DNA of 10,323 nt, from contig JANPGV010000083.1 of the NCBI GenBank assembly GCA_031424145.1, forward strand, positions 1-10,323, given 5' to 3'. Of this stretch, positions 6,380-10,323 are shown one piece after another. This DNA is from JAENVT01 sp031424145. GTDB taxonomy: Bacteria; Actinomycetota; Acidimicrobiia; Acidimicrobiales; Ilumatobacteraceae. Numbering within the stretch: position 1 is the stretch's first letter; every line of letters begins with the position of its first letter. The notes below the pieces were generated by a model. The model was not told where the DNA came from. It did no database searches and was given only the letters and a program-made list of their open reading frames with translations. The position numbers and the translations under genes are program-made.

Positions 6380-7389
6380 TTCATCGTTTGCGTTTCGACA
6401 AGTACAGCGCTCTCTACCTGTGGGCCCTGTTCATGGTCTTCTTCACCATCACCAAGGGTGGGACGTTCCTGAGTCGGACGTCATTCAAGTTGGTGTTCGT
6501 CGAGGCGGTCTTCAACGGTGTGCTAGCTCTCGCGTTCCTCGTGCCGCTGGCGACGGGAACCTTCGACCTCGCGATCGGCGCCAACATGTCGATGGCGCTT
6601 GTCATTTCGACGTACCTGTCGAGCACCCACAAGACGCCCGCCCTCGTCGCGATGTTCATCGCCATCATTGCGTGCGCGATCGCTGGCTTCATCAGTGGGT
6701 TCTTTGTGGTCAAGCTGAAGGTCAACAGCTTCATTGCAACGCTCGGCATGAGTCAGGTCATCACGGCATTCATCCAGCGAACGTCGAGTCAGTCGATCAA
6801 CGAGGCGTTCTCCGACGCGTACCGCAACATCGGGCGTCGGGAACTGTTCGGGCTCCCGTTGTATCTGTACTACCTGGCGGTATTGGCGATCATCGTGTGG
6901 TACGTATTCGAGCACACGCCAATTGGCCGGCACATGTTCGCCACCGGCGGCAATCCCGAAGCGGCGCGCCTCGCGGGTCTGCGAACCGACCGCCTGATCT
7001 GGGGGTCGCTGGTCGCTTCCGGAGTCATCGCCGGGTTCGCGGGCATCATCTACGGTTGGAAGGTCGGCAACTACGCGGCGACGGTCGGCCCCGGCTACTT
7101 GTTCCCGGCGATCGCTGCCGTCTTCTTCGGGGCGTCCCAGCTCAAGGGACGACCCAACGTATGGGGCACGTTCATCGCGCTGTATGCGCTCGCCTGGGGG
7201 ATCAAAGGCCTGCAGCTGACATTCACGACGAACACTCGGTGGATCGAGCCGCTCTTCCAGGGCGCGTCGCTGCTCGCCGCCGTCTCGCTGGCGAGCCGTC
7301 AGCAGGTCATCAAGGTGCCAAAGCGCAAGACACCGCTAGTAGACGCGCCGCAGGCATCAATCGCTGCCCCCGCCGAGGTACCCAGCTGA
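6376..7389 (+). CDS. Sugar-type ABC transporter permease (RbsC-like)
   Basis: Inner-membrane channel subunit of the same importer, expected to work as a homodimer because no second permease gene follows. The 337-residue protein is strongly hydrophobic, with about eight to ten membrane segments (clear ones near 12-26, 38-60, 88-112, 160-178, 207-227 and 240-252). It shows family landmarks: FDLAIGANMSMAL (63-75), the ATPase-contact loop GRHMFATGGNPEAARLAGLR (184-203), which matches the RbsC pattern, and GASQLKGRPNVWGT (252-265). The C-terminal 25 residues are a polar Pro/Ala-rich tail. The ATG overlaps the ATPase stop by four bases and has GGAGGT at 6366-6371 inside the ATPase gene. The partner binding protein is the divergent lipoprotein gene. 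The fold is certain; the substrate is unknown. Confidence 0.93.
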   Translation: MIHRLRFDKYSALYLWALFMVFFTITKGGTFLSRTSFKLVFVEAVFNGVLALAFLVPLATGTFDLAIGANMSMALVISTYLSSTHKTPALVAMFIAIIACAIAGFISGFFVVKLKVNSFIATLGMSQVITAFIQRTSSQSINEAFSDAYRNIGRRELFGLPLYLYYLAVLAIIVWYVFEHTPIGRHMFATGGNPEAARLAGLRTDRLIWGSLVASGVIAGFAGIIYGWKVGNYAATVGPGYLFPAIAAVFFGASQLKGRPNVWGTFIALYALAWGIKGLQLTFTTNTRWIEPLFQGASLLAAVSLASRQQVIKVPKRKTPLVDAPQASIAAPAEVPS

Positions 7390-7784
7390 CCATGGGCCTG
7401 ATTGGGCGTCAGCAAACGCTCGAGGCACCGCTGTCCATCCAATACAACTAGGTACACACGCGGCCGTTAGGCACGCAGCGACGAGCACTGCCGATCACGC
7501 ACCGAGGGTCTCAGGCGATGACCGCTTCTGTGTGAGTAAACGGCGCGTAGGGCCGTCGGTCATTGTCGCCATTCCATCCCCCGGTCCTTGAGGTAGCCGG
7601 CACTCAGGGGTCTCGCTGAGAGGTCGGGGCGCGTGTGCTGCGTCGAGAAACTACGAAAGCACGAATATTTGGCGAGCGCCGGATATGCCTTGCGCAGGTG
7701 TGCCGCGCAACCAGGCCTTTGTCGTCGGCGGCATCCGCGGAGCAGCGCGAGTTCGCGTTCGGCGAGCGTCAGATACCTGCCGAC
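7390..7784. other. Non-coding gap between permease and acyl-CoA mutase genes
   Basis: I find no convincing gene here. A weak hairpin, ACGGC (7540-7544) with GCCGT (7552-7556) around a seven-base loop, has no U tract and could at most be a poor terminator. A 19-codon frame at 7392-7451 directly after the permease is too short to support. A minus-strand frame over 7560-7796 continues antisense into the mutase gene and looks like a GC-rich shadow. The last bases hold the mutase promoter. Confidence 0.6.
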
Positions 7785-7790
7785 TAAACT
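7785..7790 (+). promoter_or_regulatory. -10 box of a probably leaderless icmA transcript
   Basis: TAAACT fits the TANNNT consensus and ends six bases before the ATG at 7797. Transcription would start at or within a base or so of the A of the ATG. No purine-rich ribosome-binding site lies in the 20 bases upstream. Together these point to a leaderless message, which is common in actinobacteria. I see no good -35 box. Confidence 0.6.
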
Positions 7791-7796
7791 GTTTCG

Positions 7797-9431
7797 ATGG
7801 CCACGAACCGTGAGATCTGGGAGCAGGCGTTCGCCGAGTCGTCGATCCGCGATGCCGACTTCACGACGATGTCGGGCATTCCGCTGGAGTCGGTGTACGG
7901 TCCCGTCGACGGTGAGTTTCCCGGGCAGTTTCCGTACACGCGTGGGCCGTATGCGTCGATGTATCGGTCGAAGTTGTGGACGATGCGGATGTTCGCCGGT
8001 TTTGGCACGGCGGATGACACCAACTGGCGGTTCAAGGAGATCATCAAATCCGGTGGCGACGGGCTGTCGACGGCGTTCGACATGCCGACGTTGTTGGGGA
8101 TTGATTCTGATCATCCGATGGCGCTCGGTGAGGTCGGTCGGTGCGGCGTGGCGGTCGATTCGTTGGCCGACATGGAGGATCTGTATTCGGGCATCGACCT
8201 GCAAAAGACGACGACGTCGATGACGATCAACTCGCCGGCCGCGGTGATCATGGCGATGTATGTCGCCCAGGCCGAGAAGGCCGGCGTCAGTCGGGCACGA
8301 CTCGGTGGCACGTTGCAGAACGACATCTTGAAGGAGTACCAGGCGCAGAAGGAGTTCGTGTTCCCGCCTCGTCCGTCAATGCGGTTGGTGCGCGACACGA
8401 TCAGGTTCACGGCTGAGGAGATGCCGCGCTGGCACTCGATCTCGATATCGGGCTATCACATCCGCGAGGCGGGTTCGACGGCGGTCGAAGAGTTGGCGTT
8501 CACACTCGCCAACGGGTTCGCGTACGTCGAGCTGGCCATGCAAGCCGGCCTGCCGGTTGATTCGTTCGCGCCGCGCCTGTCGTTCTTCTTCAACGCCCAC
8601 ATCGACTTCTTCGAGGAGATCGCCAAGTACCGCGCCGCTCGCAGGATCTGGGCGCGCTGGTTGCGCGACCGGTACGGCGCCACGCTGGAACGCTCGTTGC
8701 AGTTGCGTTTCCACACCCAGACCGCCGGGGTGTCGTTGACCGCTCAGCAGCCGGAGGTCAACATCGTCCGCACCGCGATCGAGGCGCTGGCCGGAGTGTT
8801 GGGCGGGACGCAGTCGCTGCACACCAACTCGATGGACGAGGCCATGGCCCTGCCGACGGAGAAGACGGCGCGGATCGCGCTGCGAACGCAACAGGTGATC
8901 GCTCACGAGACCAACGTTGCTCACGTTGCCGATCCGCTCGGTGGCGCGTGGTACGTCGAGCACCTCACCGACGAAGTCGAGCGTCAGGCCGAAGAACTGT
9001 TTGCCTACCTCGACGAACTGGGTGGTGGGTCGATGCTCGAGGGTGCGATCAAAGGGATCGAGGACAACTGGTTCCAGGGCAAGATCGCCGACTCGGCGTA
9101 CGACCTCGAGCGTCGGTTCAACACCGGGCGGCGGATCGTGGTCGGTGTCAATGCGTTCACCGAGGGCAGTGAGGAGGACCAGATCCCCCTGCTGCAGATC
9201 ACCAACGAGGACGAGACGCGGCAGTTGAAGCGGCTCGAAGAGGTTCGCCAGGCGCGTGACCAGACCGCCGTGGATGCCTCGTTGCGGCGTGTCGAAACCG
9301 AAGCTGCGGCCTCGGAGATCAACCTGATGCCGGCGATCATCGATGCCGTCAAGGTCTACGCGACATTGGGTGAAGTGATGGCCTCGCTCGGCACCGTGTT
9401 CGGGCGTCACGTCGAAGTGCCGACCATCTAG
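7797..9431 (+). CDS. icmA: Isobutyryl-CoA mutase-type acyl-CoA mutase, large subunit
   Basis: Substrate-binding TIM-barrel subunit of an adenosylcobalamin-dependent acyl-CoA mutase, which rearranges the carbon skeleton by radical chemistry. The 544-residue protein aligns without gaps in the key segments to Propionibacterium methylmalonyl-CoA mutase at an offset of 23: Tyr52 (Tyr75), Arg64 (Arg87), Gln174 (Gln197) and catalytic His221 (His244). Two pocket residues differ in a telling way. Tyr89 is Phe66 and Arg207 is Gln184, the pair known from isobutyryl-CoA mutase, so the arginine that holds the carboxylate of methylmalonyl-CoA is absent. Ala93 lies where 2-hydroxyisobutyryl-CoA mutase has its diagnostic Asp. 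The likely reaction is isobutyryl-CoA to n-butyryl-CoA. Length and separate small subunit resemble Streptomyces IcmA/IcmB. The stop overlaps the icmB start by one base. Automatic annotation would probably say methylmalonyl-CoA mutase. Confidence 0.85.
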   Translation: MATNREIWEQAFAESSIRDADFTTMSGIPLESVYGPVDGEFPGQFPYTRGPYASMYRSKLWTMRMFAGFGTADDTNWRFKEIIKSGGDGLSTAFDMPTLLGIDSDHPMALGEVGRCGVAVDSLADMEDLYSGIDLQKTTTSMTINSPAAVIMAMYVAQAEKAGVSRARLGGTLQNDILKEYQAQKEFVFPPRPSMRLVRDTIRFTAEEMPRWHSISISGYHIREAGSTAVEELAFTLANGFAYVELAMQAGLPVDSFAPRLSFFFNAHIDFFEEIAKYRAARRIWARWLRDRYGATLERSLQLRFHTQTAGVSLTAQQPEVNIVRTAIEALAGVLGGTQSLHTNSMDEAMALPTEKTARIALRTQQVIAHETNVAHVADPLGGAWYVEHLTDEVERQAEELFAYLDELGGGSMLEGAIKGIEDNWFQGKIADSAYDLERRFNTGRRIVVGVNAFTEGSEEDQIPLLQITNEDETRQLKRLEEVRQARDQTAVDASLRRVETEAAASEINLMPAIIDAVKVYATLGEVMASLGTVFGRHVEVPTI

Positions 9432-9820
9432 TGGCGCAACGAATTCTCATTGCCAAGGTCGGCCTCGACGGACACGACCGCGGCATCAAGGTCGTTGCCC
9501 GAATCCTGCGCGACGCAGGATACGAAGTGATCTACACAGGATTGTTCCAGACACCTCGGACCGTCGCCGCTGCCGCGGTCGACGAAGACGTCGATGCCAT
9601 CGGCCTGTCCATGCTGTCGGGTGCTCACATGACGCTCGCGCCACTCGTCGTCGCCGAGACACGTGCCCGCGGCGTCGACATCCCCGTCATCGTCGGGGGG
9701 ATCGTCCCCGAACCCGACATCGCCAAGCTGAAACAAGCCGGCATCGCCGCCGTCCTCACCCCAGGCGCGACCTCCGCCCAAATCGTCGCCGAAGTGGCCG
9801 CCGCCCTGGCCGACATGTAA
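9431..9820 (+). CDS. icmB: Acyl-CoA mutase small subunit, cobalamin-binding
   Basis: B12-binding partner of the large subunit encoded just upstream. The 129-residue protein is a complete Rossmann-like cobalamin domain. It has the base-off/His-on motif DGHDRG at 13-18, with His15 as the lower cobalt ligand, the S-x-L motif at Ser60-Leu62 (GLSMLSG) and GG at 89-90 in VIVGGIVPEPD. The length fits free-standing small subunits such as IcmB (about 136 residues). It starts with GTG at 9431, sharing one base with the icmA stop codon (TAGTG). It has no good Shine-Dalgarno, so translation is probably coupled to icmA. The G-protein chaperone that protects such mutases (MeaB type) is not in the window. 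The domain is certain; assignment to isobutyryl-CoA follows from the large subunit. Confidence 0.88.
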   Translation: MAQRILIAKVGLDGHDRGIKVVARILRDAGYEVIYTGLFQTPRTVAAAAVDEDVDAIGLSMLSGAHMTLAPLVVAETRARGVDIPVIVGGIVPEPDIAKLKQAGIAAVLTPGATSAQIVAEVAAALADM

Positions 9821-9859
9821 CGCGGGCCCAACTCGACTTCAGATCGTCGGTGAGGTGCA

Positions 9860-9879
9860 CAAAACCTGCACAGGATTTG
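9860..9879. promoter_or_regulatory. 20-bp near-perfect palindrome downstream of icmB
   Basis: Two ten-base arms centred between 9869 and 9870 are complementary at eight of ten pairs (CAAAaCCTG against CAGGaTTTG; the central CA does not pair). The site lies 40 bases after icmB and could be a regulator or recombinase site, or chance. It is not followed by a U tract, so it is not a clear terminator. Confidence 0.35.
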
Positions 9880-9947
9880 CGATCACTCAGCCCTACTGCA
9901 GCGCACGAAGACTGCACGGAAGTGAGGGCACCAGAGACACACGAGCT

Positions 9948-10006
9948 GGCGGTCTTAAACCCCCTCTTCTTCGGGAGGTGCGGGTTCGATCCCCGCCCCG
10001 GGCACC
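9948..10006 (+). pseudogene. tRNA-Leu(TAA)-like 3' half, probably a remnant
   Basis: The 3' part looks like a real tRNA. A perfect five-pair T-stem (9980-9984 with 9992-9996) encloses the canonical T-loop TTCGATC. It is followed by acceptor strand CCCGGGC (9997-10003), discriminator A10004 and CC. A loop CTTAAAC (9954-9960) would give anticodon TAA, and a long variable arm (about 9965-9979, with CCTC pairing GAGG) fits leucine tRNAs. The 5' half does not fit. The expected acceptor GCCCGGG is absent, the best candidate at 9922-9928 pairs only 5 of 7 bases, the D-loop lacks GG, and the anticodon stem has mismatches. It is most likely a broken tRNA gene or the 3' copy left at an integration site. 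Confidence 0.55.
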
Positions 10007-10009
10007 GGG

Positions 10010-10033
10010 CTTGAGAAACATCTTCGTCTCAAG
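10010..10033. promoter_or_regulatory. Dyad between the tRNA-like remnant and the amidohydrolase gene
   Basis: CTTGAGA (10010-10016) and TCTCAAG (10027-10033) are perfect inverted complements around ten bases. The stem can be extended by a G-T and a G-C pair. It may be an operator for the gene starting at 10087 or a weak terminator for the tRNA-like element. The sequence does not decide between them. Confidence 0.4.
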
Positions 10034-10086
10034 TCGACGTGGGTTGGCTCTTCGGTGCACACTTTGCGAAATGGAGGGGGTCACTC

Positions 10087-10323
10087 ATGAGGGTCGCAAC
10101 TGGCATCACCCGTATCTACAACGGTTCACTGATCAATGGCACCGGATCGGCGCCCGTTCGCGATGCGGTCCTTGTGGTCGAGCGCGGGCGCATCACCTAC
10201 GCAGGTCCGGCTGGCGGGGCGCCCGAATCGCACGATGACGCTGACCAGATCGACGCGAACGCCGGCACGATCATGCCAGGTCTCGTCGAATCCCACTTCC
10301 ACGCCACCTACTACAACGTCTTG
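10087..10323 (+). CDS. Amidohydrolase family protein, N-terminal part
   Basis: Start of a metal-dependent hydrolase of the amidohydrolase superfamily (imidazolonepropionase/dihydroorotase-like fold). Only 79 codons lie in the window. They show the small N-terminal beta domain, with TRIYNGSLINGTG (8-20), VLVVERGRITYAGP (28-41) and the conserved turn into the barrel, TIMPGLVESHFHAT (61-74). The latter contains the H-x-H metal ligands His70 and His72. There is no signal peptide. The start is set by GGAGGGGG at 10073-10080, six bases before the ATG. It is separated from icmB by 266 bp holding the tRNA-like remnant and two dyads, so it is probably a separate transcription unit. The substrate cannot be predicted from this part. 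Confidence 0.88.
   Translation, partial: MRVATGITRIYNGSLINGTGSAPVRDAVLVVERGRITYAGPAGGAPESHDDADQIDANAGTIMPGLVESHFHATYYNVL

Noticed and set aside
7392..7451. 19-codon frame (MGLIGRQQ...) directly after the permease
   Set aside because: Too short, with only a distant GAGG upstream and no recognisable product.
6069..7451. 460-residue plus-strand frame overlapping the ATPase and permease
   Set aside because: It is a shadow in another frame, rich in Arg and Ser as expected from GC-rich DNA. The overlapping genes have clear family motifs.
7560..8204. Minus-strand frame with LTLAERELALL, recalling the start of a LuxR-type DNA-binding domain
   Set aside because: The rest of the domain is absent in this and the next frame, and more than half the frame is antisense to the mutase gene. 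Chance resemblance is more likely.
7797..9431. Reading the mutase as methylmalonyl-CoA mutase
   Set aside because: The carboxylate-binding Arg is Gln184 and the Tyr is Phe66, which fits isobutyryl-CoA mutase better.
9948..9964. Alternative fold of the tRNA-like element with anticodon TTA, a would-be stop-codon suppressor
   Set aside because: It needs C instead of the near-universal U at position 33 and still leaves a stem mismatch. The TAA reading is simpler.
9893..10084. 63-residue minus-strand frame containing GGDRTRT
   Set aside because: It is the antisense reading of the tRNA-like T-arm, a common source of false proteins.
9855..10238. 127-residue plus-strand frame across the non-coding stretch
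   Set aside because: It overlaps the amidohydrolase start in another frame, runs through the tRNA-like element and resembles no protein.
1..10323. CRISPR arrays, insertion sequences or phage genes
   Set aside because: No regularly spaced repeats, transposase or integrase motifs were seen in any frame.

Overview
This 10.3 kb window comes from a GC-rich bacterial genome, most likely an actinobacterium. I infer this from the GC-rich third codon positions, the long open frames in every direction that they create, GTG starts, an apparently leaderless gene, and the gene families present. An Acidimicrobiia-type marine or soil actinobacterium would fit, but no marker gene in the window proves it.

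Layout from left to right. (1) A minus-strand catabolic unit: a Rieske-type ring-hydroxylating oxygenase alpha subunit (1-1347, cut by the left edge) lies 16 bp downstream of an alpha/beta-fused thiamine-dependent 2-oxoacid dehydrogenase E1 (1364-3364). Upstream of both is a sugar-type ABC transporter binding lipoprotein (3567-4757). Two hairpins, one with a perfect 16-bp stem, sit between the binding protein and E1. (2) A divergent promoter region (4758-4861). (3) On the plus strand, the matching double-domain ABC ATPase (4862-6379) and a single RbsC-type permease (6376-7389), with an ATGA overlap. (4) A 407-bp non-coding gap. (5) A two-gene adenosylcobalamin-dependent acyl-CoA mutase (7797-9431 and 9431-9820). 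Its substrate-pocket residues (Phe66 and Gln184) match isobutyryl-CoA mutase, not methylmalonyl-CoA mutase. (6) A 266-bp non-coding stretch with a degenerate tRNA-Leu(TAA)-like 3' half and two dyads. (7) The first 79 codons of an amidohydrolase (10087 onward).

How the parts may work together. The divergently encoded binding protein and ATPase-permease form one complete uptake system of the ribose/galactose type. The oxygenase and the E1 enzyme lie on the same strand as the binding protein, so the imported compound may be oxygenated and later yield a 2-oxoacid that is decarboxylated to an acyl-CoA. The E2 and E3 subunits, ferredoxin and reductase are not in the window. The isobutyryl-CoA mutase beyond the gap would convert isobutyryl-CoA to n-butyryl-CoA. 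A branched substrate or side chain would tie the two units together, but that link is only a hypothesis. The tRNA-like remnant marks a change of gene content near the right edge and may be an old integration site.
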